From Streptomyces sp. TG1A-60 (GTDB taxonomy: Bacteria > Actinomycetota > Actinomycetes > Streptomycetales > Streptomycetaceae), in the NCBI RefSeq assembly GCF_037201975.1, contig NZ_CP147520.1, forward strand, positions 3,720,001-3,784,000: 64,000 bases of DNA. The letters run 5' to 3'. Shown piece after piece: positions 1 to 8,243 of the stretch; position 1 is the stretch's first letter; the number at the start of each line of letters is the position of its first letter. The notes under the pieces were generated by a model that did no database searches, had not been told where the DNA came from, and saw nothing but the letters and a program-made list of their open reading frames with translations. The position numbers and the translations under genes are program-made.

Positions 1-277
1 TCGTGTGCTCCATCGGACGGGACGCCCCACGTCCACCCCGCCGCAGATACTTGGATGACCTGGCGGAACGCTGCTGCGCGATTCGGGGAACCTTGTCTTC
101 GCCGCCACGATGGACGTGGGCCACCATGACTCGGAGCGGGCAGGCGCGATCTGCCATGCACAGCATATGGCCCAGCCCAGCCCCGTCCCGGCAATTCGGG
201 GAGATCCGCCGACGGAGCCATTCCGACGACCGGCTCAACCACCGGTTCATTCGGCCCGGAGTCCTCTGATACCGCCT

Positions 278-324
278 GACAGCTGTCGACGACCGCTGTC
301 AGCGTGCTGTCCGCGGACTGTCAG
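278..324. promoter_or_regulatory. Clustered palindromes upstream of the DrrAB-type exporter (candidate operator)
   Basis: A perfect 10-bp palindrome GACAGCTGTC lies at 278-287 and an 11-bp one, CGCTGTCAGCG, at 294-304. A third CTGTCAG half-site follows near 317-323. All lie 60-110 bp before the exporter start at 386. Such spacing and symmetry suit a dimeric repressor (TetR/PadR/MarR type), but no regulator of those families is visible beside the gene. The rest of 1-385 shows no convincing gene. Confidence 0.4.
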
Positions 325-385
325 CCGGGCCCGGCACCGTCATGGTCATCGAGAACGACGAGGACCTGACAAGGAGTTGTTGAAC

Positions 386-1348
386 ATGGCGTACGCGATC
401 CGGGCCGAGGGACTGGTCAAGAAGTACGGCGACTTCACCGCCCTGGACGGCGTCGACCTGGAGGTGCCGGCCGGCAAGGTCGTCGGAGTCCTGGGCCCCA
501 ACGGCGCCGGCAAGACCACCACCGTGCGCATCCTGGCCACGCTGATGCGCCCCGACGGCGGGCACGCCACCGTCGGCGGCCACGACATCGTCAAGGCCCC
601 GGTCAGGGTCCGGCAGCTGATCGGGCTGACCGGTCAGTACGCCTCCGTGGACGAGACCCTGTCCGGCGCCGAGAACCTGGTGCTCATCGGGCGGCTGCTC
701 GGCCTCTCCCGACGCGATGCGAAGGCGCGGGCAGCCGAGCTCCTGGAGAACTTCTCCCTCGCCGAGGCGGCCCGCAAGCCGATCGCCACCTTCTCCGGCG
801 GTATGCGCCGGCGTCTGGACCTGGCCGCCTCCTTGGTCGGCCGGCCCCAGGTGCTCTTCCTGGACGAGCCCACCACCGGCCTGGACCCGCATGCCCGGCA
901 GGAGGTCTGGGATGTTGTGCGGCAGCTGGTCGCCGACGGCTCCACGGTGCTGCTCACCACCCAGTATTTGGAGGAGGCCGACCAACTCGCCGACTCCATC
1001 ACCGTCTTCGACAAGGGCCGCAAGGTCGCCGAAGGCCGACCCGGTGAGCTCAAGCGCCGCGTCGGCGGCCAGATCCTCCAGGTCCGGCCCACCGTGGCCG
1101 CCGACGTGCCGCAGGTCGCCGGGATGCTCACCGAGCTGACCGGACACGCCCCCGCCCAGGAGGACTCCGGCGTACTCACCGTGCCGGCCGATGACCCGCT
1201 GATCGTCGCCGCGGTCGCCCGCCGCCTGGACGGCGCCGGCATCACCGCCGACGAACTCGGCCTGCGGCTGCCGAGCCTGGACGAGGTCTTCCTCGCCCTG
1301 ACCGGACACGCGCCCGCCGTCACCGACGACCTGCCCGTCGCCGTCTGA
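386..1348 (+). CDS. Daunorubicin-resistance (DrrA) type ABC transporter ATP-binding protein
   Basis: A 320-residue cytoplasmic ATPase that would drive drug or lipid export with the permease that follows. Walker A GPNGAGKTT is at about residues 37-45, the signature FSGGM at 136-140 and Walker B VLFLDEP at 156-162. The long C-terminal extension after the ABC core is typical of the DrrA/NatA subfamily. The start at 386 is chosen over longer in-frame ATGs because AAGGAG (371-376) sits just upstream and homologues begin at MAYAIRAEGL. It is followed after 46 bp by the permease, so it is probably a two-gene operon. The substrate cannot be read from sequence. Palindromes at 278-324 may control it. 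Confidence 0.93.
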   Translation: MAYAIRAEGLVKKYGDFTALDGVDLEVPAGKVVGVLGPNGAGKTTTVRILATLMRPDGGHATVGGHDIVKAPVRVRQLIGLTGQYASVDETLSGAENLVLIGRLLGLSRRDAKARAAELLENFSLAEAARKPIATFSGGMRRRLDLAASLVGRPQVLFLDEPTTGLDPHARQEVWDVVRQLVADGSTVLLTTQYLEEADQLADSITVFDKGRKVAEGRPGELKRRVGGQILQVRPTVAADVPQVAGMLTELTGHAPAQEDSGVLTVPADDPLIVAAVARRLDGAGITADELGLRLPSLDEVFLALTGHAPAVTDDLPVAV

Positions 1349-1394
1349 GCCCCCAGATCCCGTTCCACGCAGACTTTCCCGAGAGGACCTTGTC

Positions 1395-2210
1395 ATGAGT
1401 ATCCAGTCCCTCAGCGCCCACGCCGAACTCCCCAGCCGTATCGGCCTCGCGCAGACCGCCCAGCACAGCCTCGCCCTTGCCGGCCGCGGCGTCACCAAGT
1501 TCATGAAGTCGCCGATCCAGCTGGTCGACGTAATCCTCACCCCGATCATCAGCCTGCTGATGTTCGTCTACCTCTTCGGGGAGGCCATGTCCGGCGGCGA
1601 CACCGACCGCTACCTGCAGCTCGTCACCCCCGGCGTCATGGTCATGGCCGTCTTCCAGGCCAGCGTCGGCATCGGCGCCTCGCTCTGCGCGGACGCAAGT
1701 ACCGGAATCTTCGACCGGTTCCGCAGCATGCCGATCGCCCGCTCCAGCCCCCTGATAGGCGCCGTCCTTGCCGACATCGTCCGCTATGTCGTCTGTCTGG
1801 GCACCCTGGTCGTCCTCGCCCTGGTCATGGGCTACCGCGTCGAGACCGGCCCGGTCGCCTCGCTCGCCGCGCTCGCCCTGCTCGTCGGCTTCGCCCTCAG
1901 CTTCTCCTGGATCTCGGTGTACCTCGGCATGCTGATCAAGAACCCCGCCTCTGTTCAGGGCCTGATGACCATCCTTATCCTGCCACTCACCTTCGCCAGC
2001 AACGTCTTCGTCCCGAGGGACGACATGGCCGGCTGGCTCCAGGCCTGGTCCGACGTCAACCCCGTCTCCCTGGTGGCCGACGCGGTCCGCGGCCTGCTCA
2101 ACGGCGGCCCGGTCGCCGGTTCCTTGGCCGGCACCTTCGCCTGGATGGCCGGCGTGATTGTGGTCTTCTTCCCGCTGGCCATGCGCGCCTACCGCAAGAA
2201 CGCCGGATGA
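1395..2210 (+). CDS. DrrB-type ABC-2 transporter permease
   Basis: A 271-residue membrane protein of the ABC2_membrane family, partner of the ATPase at 386-1348. About six hydrophobic segments can be seen: near residues 43-65, 75-95, 120-145, 148-170, 178-200 and 240-260. The conserved stretch around GIFDRFRSMPI, between TM2 and TM3, is the usual DrrB coupling region. The ATG at 1395 follows GAGAGGACC. The gene ends 20 bp before a strong hairpin terminator at 2230-2270 and converges with the regulator gene beyond it. Likely role: export of a hydrophobic antibiotic or lipid together with its ATPase. Confidence 0.92.
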   Translation: MSIQSLSAHAELPSRIGLAQTAQHSLALAGRGVTKFMKSPIQLVDVILTPIISLLMFVYLFGEAMSGGDTDRYLQLVTPGVMVMAVFQASVGIGASLCADASTGIFDRFRSMPIARSSPLIGAVLADIVRYVVCLGTLVVLALVMGYRVETGPVASLAALALLVGFALSFSWISVYLGMLIKNPASVQGLMTILILPLTFASNVFVPRDDMAGWLQAWSDVNPVSLVADAVRGLLNGGPVAGSLAGTFAWMAGVIVVFFPLAMRAYRKNAG

Positions 2211-2229
2211 TCCTCCGGTGACAAGTCCG

Positions 2230-2270
2230 GCCGGGCGGGGTCCGCACCCACAGTGCGGACCCCGCCCGGC
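2230..2270. terminator. Bidirectional hairpin terminator between convergent genes
   Basis: A perfect 18-bp stem, 2230-2247 pairing with 2253-2270, closes a CCACA loop. It lies between the exporter permease (+) and the SARP-type gene (-) and should stop transcription from both sides. Confidence 0.85.
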
Positions 2271-2292
2271 TGTCCGCTGACCGCGCGCATTG

Positions 2293-3408
2293 TCAGATCC
2301 GCGGCACCGCCCGCAAGGTCTCTGCCTCCAGCCACCGCAGCGCGTCCTCACGGGAGTACGCAGCCCCCTCCTCGAACGCCTTCTTGAAGCCCTCCTCGCC
2401 CAGTGTCGCCACGATGCGGTCGACCAGCTCGCACCACTCTGGCTCACCCCAGTCGAAGGCACCGCGCATCACCTGGCTCATGCCGAGCGACCTGGCGCCC
2501 TCTTCGGGAGCGCCCTCCAATGTCCTCAGACCGCCGAGCAGTTCGGCCACCCAGGCGAGCGCGGCGCCCGCTCCCTGGCCGAACAGGGCGCCGGCCGCCT
2601 CGGGCAGCAGGGCCCTGGCCTGCACGGCATCCCCCTCGGCGAGACGATTCTCGATGCGGGTGCTGACGATCAGATCGCGGGCCAGCTCTCTGAGGGAGGG
2701 GCGCCGGGCGCTCAGCTCCTCAAGACGGTCGAGGGTCGCGTCGGACTGCGCCAGGTCACCGGCCCTGCGGTGCACATTGGCCAGGCCCACGAGGATGTTG
2801 GCCTCCAGGCGCAGCTGTCCGCGTTCGCGGGCCTGCCGGTGTGCGGCGTGCAGATCGCGGAAGGCGCCTGGCAGGTCGCCGCTGCGCCGGCGTTCGCGGG
2901 CGAGCCTGGCCTTGCTGAGGTAGAGGTAGTCCTCGGTGCCGAGTTCGGAGCTGAGTGCCACGGTCCGTTCGAAGGTGGCGATGGCCCGGGGGTACTCGCC
3001 GCGCAGGGAGTGGTCGCGGCCGATCGGGAGCAGGCTCATCACGAGCCCCCAGCGGTCGCCCACCTCCTCGAAGCCGCGCAGGGCCTCGATCCGGGACTCG
3101 GCGCCGGTCACCAGGTCGCCCTGTTCGGTGAGAGCGAAGTCCCGTGCGAGGTGGGCGCTGGCCCGCACCCAGGGGTCGGACGAGTCGAGGGGGTCCTGGT
3201 CCGAGGTTCCGCCCGATCCTGATGCGCGTGCGGATAAGGAGACTTCGGACATGCGCAGGAGCAGTACGGCCGGGTGGAACTCACGCGCCGTCGCCGACGC
3301 GGCCTCGGCGGCGGGACGTTCGCCGTCCCCTGCCCGTACGGATTCCCGTGCCTGTACGGAATGCCGCCCGCCGACCTCCGCGAGATATGTGTCGAGCTGG
3401 GTGCTCAT
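2293..3408 (-). CDS. C-terminal TPR part of a split AfsR/SARP-type regulator
   Basis: This 371-residue ORF is helical and tetratricopeptide-like (for example ALRGFEEVGDRWG and AIATFERTVALSSELG). It matches the C-terminal sensor half of large SARP-STAND regulators. The ATG at 3408 overlaps the stop of the upstream half as ATGA (3405-3408). In related proteins the two halves are continuous: adding one base near 3411-3419 would give a reading like FWYWGIRGMSTQ. So this is either one gene broken by a single-base deletion or sequencing error, or a real two-piece regulator with coupled translation. The frame can also open at a TTG at 3423. It ends just before the terminator at 2230-2270. Confidence 0.7.
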   Translation of the reverse strand: MSTQLDTYLAEVGGRHSVQARESVRAGDGERPAAEAASATAREFHPAVLLLRMSEVSLSARASGSGGTSDQDPLDSSDPWVRASAHLARDFALTEQGDLVTGAESRIEALRGFEEVGDRWGLVMSLLPIGRDHSLRGEYPRAIATFERTVALSSELGTEDYLYLSKARLARERRRSGDLPGAFRDLHAAHRQARERGQLRLEANILVGLANVHRRAGDLAQSDATLDRLEELSARRPSLRELARDLIVSTRIENRLAEGDAVQARALLPEAAGALFGQGAGAALAWVAELLGGLRTLEGAPEEGARSLGMSQVMRGAFDWGEPEWCELVDRIVATLGEEGFKKAFEEGAAYSREDALRWLEAETLRAVPRI

Positions 3409-5450
3409 CCCCCGATCCCCCAATACCAGAACATCGCCTTGGCGAAGCGTGCGGCCAGCTTCCCGTCCCGGGCGTCGACGGCCGAGCGCAGCGCGAGGAC
3501 GAGGTTGTCGTGTTCGGCGTCGAAGACCTCGATCGCACGCAGCTGTTCGCTGGTACGGAGGCGGGGTTCGTATTCTTCCGCGAGGGCCAGGAAGTACGCG
3601 GCATAGCGCTTGGTGACGGCGTCCCCGGACTCGGCGTCGGCGAACTGCCTCGCCGCGTACGCGCGTACCGTCTCAAGCATCCGGTAGCGCGGCCGGCCCG
3701 CCCCTTCGTCGACGGGGTCGACCAGCGATTTCTCGACCAGGGCGTCCAGGAGGTACGGGATGTCGGCGGCCGGAAGCGATCGGTCCGCGCAGACCGCTTC
3801 AAGTGCGGAGACGGTCGCGCCGCCCGGGAACACCGACAGTCTGCGGGCGAGGATCCGCTCGGGTTCGTCGATCAGGTCCCAGCTCCACTCGACGAGCGCG
3901 AGCAGGGTGCGCTGGCGGGGCAGGGCGGTGCGGCTGCCCGAGGCGAGGAGGCGGAAGCGGTCGTCGAGGCGACGCGCGATCTGCTCGACGCTCATCGAGC
4001 GGAGCTTCGCCGCGGCCAGTTCGAGGGCGAGCGGCATCCCGTCGAGCCGTCGGCAGACCTCGACCACGGCATCGAGGTTCATGTCATCGAGCGTGAAGTC
4101 CGGCCGGACTCGGACGGCCCGGTCGACGAAGAGGCGGACGGCGGGCGACTGCGCGGCCTCGGCGGGCTCCGGTGATCCCATCGGTACGTCGAGGGGGCCG
4201 AGGTGACACAGGGACTCGCCGGTGATGGCGAGGGCCTCGCGGCTTGTGGCGAGGATCCGTAACTCCGGCAGCTGCTCGAGGAGTTCGGCGGCAAGGTCCG
4301 CGGCCTCCTCGACGAGGTGCTCGCAGTTGTCGAGCAGGAGCAGGGCATCCCCGCTGCCGAAGAGCCCGGCCATGCGCTCGACCGGGGTGGCCCGCTGCCC
4401 CTGGCCGGCGTCGTAGAGGCGGCCGTCGGTGGAGCCGAGGGCGCCGAGTACCGCGTCGGCCAGCTGGTCGGGGGCGCTCAAACCGGCGAGCGGCACGAAC
4501 CAGACCCGGCCGCGCGCGTGCGCGCGGTCCCGGGTGGCCGCTTCGAAGGAGAGTCGGGTCTTGCCCGCGCCACCGGGGCCGACGATGGTGACGAGCCTGC
4601 TGTGAACCAACTGCCCCCCGAGCCTCCTCAGTTCATCGTCACGACCGACGAAGCTGGTCAGTCTGGCCGGGAGGCGGCTCGCGGCGGCCTCGGCCCGCTC
4701 GACTGGCGTCTCCAACTCACCTCGCAGCAGGGCCAGATGGATATCCTGCAGCTCGGCCGATGGAACGACGCCGAGTTCGTCGTCGAGCCGCTCCCGTATC
4801 GCCTCGTACACCGCGAGGGCGTCGGACTGCCGTCCGGCCGCGGACAGCGCCCGCATCCGCAGCCCGGCGACCCGCTCGCTCAACGGCCTCTCGGAACCGG
4901 CTGCTTCGAGGTCGGCCAGCACCTCTCCGTACCGTCCGAGCCGCAGCTCGGCATCGCAGCGGTCCTCGGCCGCCGCGGTCCGCAGATCGTCGAACCGGGT
5001 CGCGACGGGCCCGGCGAACGGGGCGTCGAGGACATCAGCGAGCGCCGCGCCGCGCCACAGCCCGAGCGCCGTTCCGAGCAGCGAGGCCGCCTCGCCGGCC
5101 CGCCCGGCTGCAAGTTCCCGCCTGCCCCGAGCGGTCAGATCCTCGAAGCGGTGAACGTCCACGTCTTCGGGCCGCACCGAGAGCCGGTAGCCGCCGGAGG
5201 CGGACTCCACCGCCGCGGACCCGCGCAGCGCCCTGCGCAGCCGAGACACCAGCGCCTGCAGCGCGTTGACCGCGTCGGCGGGCGGATCCTCTCCCCACAG
5301 GCCGTCGACGAGCGAGGCGACGGACACCGTCCGGCCCTCTTCGAGGGCCAGCCTGGCGAGGAGCATCCGCAGCCGGACGCCACCCACCTCGACCGGCGTC
5401 ACATCGTCGGCGTACACCTGAATCGGTCCAAGCAGTTCTATGCGCACCAC
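3405..5450 (-). CDS. N-terminal part of an AfsR/SARP-type transcriptional regulator (OmpR-like DNA-binding, BTAD, NB-ARC)
   Basis: Order of parts: an OmpR/PhoB-like winged helix (residues 1-90, with LRMLLARLALEEGR), a bacterial transcriptional activation domain (about 95-245), then an NTPase with P-loop GPGGAGKTRL (near 290) and Walker-B-like ALLLLDNCEHL (near 370), followed by a helical region. Such regulators usually activate nearby secondary-metabolism or export genes, so the adjacent DrrAB exporter is a possible target. The frame stops at 3405 (FWYWGIGG-stop), where the family normally continues into TPRs, now the separate ORF 2293-3408. The start is GTG-GTG at 5450. Confidence 0.85.
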   Translation of the reverse strand: MVRIELLGPIQVYADDVTPVEVGGVRLRMLLARLALEEGRTVSVASLVDGLWGEDPPADAVNALQALVSRLRRALRGSAAVESASGGYRLSVRPEDVDVHRFEDLTARGRRELAAGRAGEAASLLGTALGLWRGAALADVLDAPFAGPVATRFDDLRTAAAEDRCDAELRLGRYGEVLADLEAAGSERPLSERVAGLRMRALSAAGRQSDALAVYEAIRERLDDELGVVPSAELQDIHLALLRGELETPVERAEAAASRLPARLTSFVGRDDELRRLGGQLVHSRLVTIVGPGGAGKTRLSFEAATRDRAHARGRVWFVPLAGLSAPDQLADAVLGALGSTDGRLYDAGQGQRATPVERMAGLFGSGDALLLLDNCEHLVEEAADLAAELLEQLPELRILATSREALAITGESLCHLGPLDVPMGSPEPAEAAQSPAVRLFVDRAVRVRPDFTLDDMNLDAVVEVCRRLDGMPLALELAAAKLRSMSVEQIARRLDDRFRLLASGSRTALPRQRTLLALVEWSWDLIDEPERILARRLSVFPGGATVSALEAVCADRSLPAADIPYLLDALVEKSLVDPVDEGAGRPRYRMLETVRAYAARQFADAESGDAVTKRYAAYFLALAEEYEPRLRTSEQLRAIEVFDAEHDNLVLALRSAVDARDGKLAARFAKAMFWYWGIGG

Positions 5451-5542
5451 GGCGGCCTCCCCCTCCCAACCGACCGGCCCCTACCGTGTCGATCAACCCT
5501 CCGACGCCGGGTCAGCATCGCCCACCTGACGCCCCTCGGTAA

Positions 5543-6097
5543 AGGGCCTTCGGCACCGGACGGCACCTCGGTGTGCGGTGCGTATGCGTCGGCGTCCCGC
5601 TGCTGGAGATCGATCCGCAGCCTGGCACCGGAACCGTTCGCACGGCGGACGCGAGCACGACCGACATCCCATGCTCGGCCGAGTGCACCTCGCCCCTGCT
5701 GGCCGTGCAGAAGCTGTGCCCCGAGGTCACCACGACGCTCGTCCCCGGCAAGGTCACTGCGACCTCGACCGTTGCGCAGGCAGGCATCGGGCTGCCTGGT
5801 GTGCCGCTCATCGAGGTGTCCGGGCTCACCGCGACATCCAGCAGCGAGTGCGGCAAGGGCACGGGCAGCACCACACTGCCCCTGAAGATCGCGGGAGTTC
5901 CGGTTACCGTGTCGGGTGATCCGAACACGGAGGTCCCGCTCGTCGGAAGTGGCCGGCTCATCGTGAACGAAGAACTGCCCTCGGCCAGCGCCGACGCCGG
6001 CCTCAAGGTCAACGGCATCCACCTCGTCCTTCCCACCGACGGCGGTGAGGTCATCCTGGCCTCAGCGGACAGCTCGATACACAACCGCGGTGACTGA
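5543..6097 (+). pseudogene. Choice-of-anchor P family secreted protein, N-terminally truncated
   Basis: The frame from 5573 (GTG) to 6097 encodes a recognisable body: GVPLLEIDPQP, then AQAGIGLPGVPLIEVSG, then a C-terminus LKVNGIHLVLP...ASADSSIHN. I recognise this as the choice-of-anchor P fold common in secreted actinobacterial proteins. No signal peptide is present. The frame opens only after a TAA at 5540, and upstream residues that look homologous (GTSVCGAYAS) are in another frame, so one base is probably missing near 5590. A dead or misassembled gene is the best reading. It diverges from the SARP gene. Confidence 0.6.
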
Positions 6098-6536
6098 CGA
6101 CTCCGCCCGCCGGGCTGTCCAGGATCTTTGCGAACGACGCGGCAGCGAACTGGAGTCACTCACCTGCGAAGTCGTACCCGGCGCTACGGGCGACGTGGTC
6201 GCCGCCACGACCGTGGTGCTCTTCCGCGGTCGCCGCTGCGTCTTCCGCCGCGGGATCTGGCCGCCGAGCCACCCCGCCGCCACCCGAGCCGCCATCTACG
6301 CGTCCGTCCTGGAAGAGCGTCTGATGACACGCGTGGTCCCACAGCTCGGCGACGACGCGTCGCCTGTACGCGGTGGAGCCGGCGAGCTTGCCGTTCTCAG
6401 GACAGCGCCGGCTCCCGGCCCGCCTTGTCCATCCGCACCAGCGGTACGTCGGTGCCGCCGCCGGAGAACTCCAGTCCGACGGTGGTCACCTTCGGGGCGA
6501 CGGTGCCCTCACGGGTCCGCGCGAGGTCGGTGTTGA
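6090..6536 (+). CDS. Hypothetical protein, possibly a fragment
   Basis: A GTG at 6090 opens a frame of about 148 codons overlapping the end of the choice-of-anchor P remnant. The first ~95 codons have normal Streptomyces third-position bias and read like a folded protein (RRAVQDLCERRGSELESL, then VVAATTVVLFRGRRCVFRRG). After about 6385 the frame runs antisense to the next remnant and loses that character. I do not recognise a family. It may be a truncated gene whose true end has been lost. Confidence 0.3.
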   Translation: MTDDSARRAVQDLCERRGSELESLTCEVVPGATGDVVAATTVVLFRGRRCVFRRGIWPPSHPAATRAAIYASVLEERLMTRVVPQLGDDASPVRGGAGELAVLRTAPAPGPPCPSAPAVRRCRRRRTPVRRWSPSGRRCPHGSARGRC

Positions 6537-6891
6537 TGTGCTTCCACTCACCGCCGACCCGGACCCGGACGGGACGCAGATACTTCCGCGCCTCCAACTC
6601 CCCCGCCGGTGTCACGAAGACCTCGCGGCGCTCACCGCGCAGCGAGGTGATCTCCACTCCGCCCGGTCTTCTCGGCCCGCGCCCGCGCTTCCTCCCCGGC
6701 GAGCGAAACCCCCTCCGGGCCGGCTGAACCGGGCTGTGTCTTCGGTGCGTTCGGTGCGCCGTGGGATTCGGTCGTCCCCCGTCAGACGCTGCCGCGGTGC
6801 CGGGCGGCAGCCCGACCGCGAGCATGGAACTCAAAGCGATCGCGATGGTTCCCCCGACGCCGCGCATACGCGCACGCGCCCTCATCTCCAC
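6397..6891 (-). pseudogene. N-terminal fragment of a large secreted (LamG/RHS-type) protein
   Basis: 164 residues. A basic start is followed by a hydrophobic signal segment (GTIAIALSSMLAVGLPPGTAAA) and then VEITSLRGERREVF, EARKYLRPVRVRVGGEWKHI and GLEFSGGG. From memory, this is the conserved N-terminal module of very large Streptomyces secreted proteins with LamG or YD repeats, which run past 1000 residues. Here the frame stops at TGA 6397 just after GREPALS, where homologues read on. It is probably a remnant. The ~170 bp upstream (6892-7064) is unusually AT-rich, including AGAATATGATGAAATTT. Confidence 0.5.
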
Positions 6892-7064
6892 TCCCCCGCA
6901 TCGTGAGAATATGATGAAATTTCCATAGTCGGGCGGGAACTTTACTCACCAGTACATGCTCGGTCCAGCACAATTCGAGGTCGGCGGGGCCGTCAGCGGC
7001 TCTGCGGGGGATCTTCACAAGCCACGGCGGAACGGCATCGATACGCCCCGGCGACAAGCACTGC

Positions 7065-8243
7065 TCACACGATGAGCGGCAGGGAGGTCAGGCCGCGCGT
7101 CAAACGGGTGTGGCGCCAGGGGAGTTGCTCGGGAGGGACGGCCAGACGGGCGTCGGGGAAGCGTAAGAGGACCGATCGGAGGGCGAGTTCGGCTTCGGCT
7201 CGGGCCAAGGGGGCTCCCAGGCAGCGGTGGATGCCGTGGCCGAAGGCCAGGTGGCCGGCGGCGGCGCGGTCGAGGTCGAGGCGGTCGGGGGCGGGGAAGC
7301 GGGCGGGGTCGCGGTTGGCGGCGCCGGGGGCGATGAGGACCGGGACGCCCTCGGGGATCACGGTGCCGCCGAGGGTGAACGCTTCGGTGCTGTAGCGGAA
7401 CGTGGCGATTCCGACGGGCGGGTCGAAGCGCAGCAACTCGTCCAGCGCGCTCCCGAGGCACTGTGGCTCGGCCCTCAACCTTGCGAGCGCCTCCGGGTGC
7501 CGCAGGAGGGCCAGGGCTGCGTTGCCGATGAAGTTGGTGGTGGTCTCGTGGCCGGCCACGAGCAGGAGCACGGCGAGCGAGACGAGTTCGTCCTCGGTCA
7601 GCCGGTCCTGGCCGTCGCGTACGGCGATGAGGTCGTCGAGCAGACTCTCGCCGGGCGATGCGCGTCTGGCGGCGACGAGGTCGGTCAGGTAACCGGCGAT
7701 GGCATGCGAGGCCGCGTCGATGCGCCGGGGGTCTCCGGCGGCGAACAGATCGCTCGACCACGTACGCACCAGCCGGCGGTCGGATTCCGGCACCCCCAGC
7801 ATCTCGCAGATGACGGTGACCGGCAGCGGTACCGCGAGGCTCTCGACGAGGTCCACCGGTCCGTGGTCCGGCCAGGCGTCGAGCAGTTCGTCGACCAGGC
7901 CGGCGACGTAGGGGCGCATGCGCTCGACGGCCCCGGTGGTGAACGCCTTCGTCACCAGAGCCCGCAGCCGTGCGTGCTGCGGGGGGTCGGTGGCCAGCAT
8001 GTTCCGGGAGACGGCCGGATGGAGGTCGCGCTGCGACGGGCGGCCGGCGAAGAACCGCCCGGTGTCCTTCGACAGCCGGGGGTCGGTGAACGCCTCCCTG
8101 GCCTCCGCGTAGCCCGTGACGAGGTAGCTGTGGCGCCCTCCCGAACCGGTGGGCACCTTCCGCACCGGCGCCGCGTCGCGCAGCCGGGCGTAGGTCGGGT
8201 AGGGGTCGGCGAAGAAACTCGGGTCCTGCAACGGGTCGGTCAC
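7065..8243 (-). CDS. Cytochrome P450 (CYP)
   Basis: A 392-residue soluble P450 monooxygenase. The I-helix motif AGHETT, the K-helix ELLR (ExxR) and the heme loop FGHGIHRCLGAPLAR with the ligand cysteine are all present, so it should be catalytically competent with ferredoxin partners encoded elsewhere. The GTG start at 8243 overlaps the stop of the membrane-protein gene upstream as GTGA (8240-8243), so translation of the two is coupled. A longer in-frame reading back to 9557 is only a shadow of that gene. It is the last gene of a set with an ImmA peptidase. Substrate unknown. Confidence 0.95.
   Translation of the reverse strand: MTDPLQDPSFFADPYPTYARLRDAAPVRKVPTGSGGRHSYLVTGYAEAREAFTDPRLSKDTGRFFAGRPSQRDLHPAVSRNMLATDPPQHARLRALVTKAFTTGAVERMRPYVAGLVDELLDAWPDHGPVDLVESLAVPLPVTVICEMLGVPESDRRLVRTWSSDLFAAGDPRRIDAASHAIAGYLTDLVAARRASPGESLLDDLIAVRDGQDRLTEDELVSLAVLLLVAGHETTTNFIGNAALALLRHPEALARLRAEPQCLGSALDELLRFDPPVGIATFRYSTEAFTLGGTVIPEGVPVLIAPGAANRDPARFPAPDRLDLDRAAAGHLAFGHGIHRCLGAPLARAEAELALRSVLLRFPDARLAVPPEQLPWRHTRLTRGLTSLPLIV

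Noticed and set aside
3..269. 88-codon plus frame at the left edge
   Set aside because: Arg/Pro-rich product, no family likeness, and overlaps another frame; treated as non-coding.
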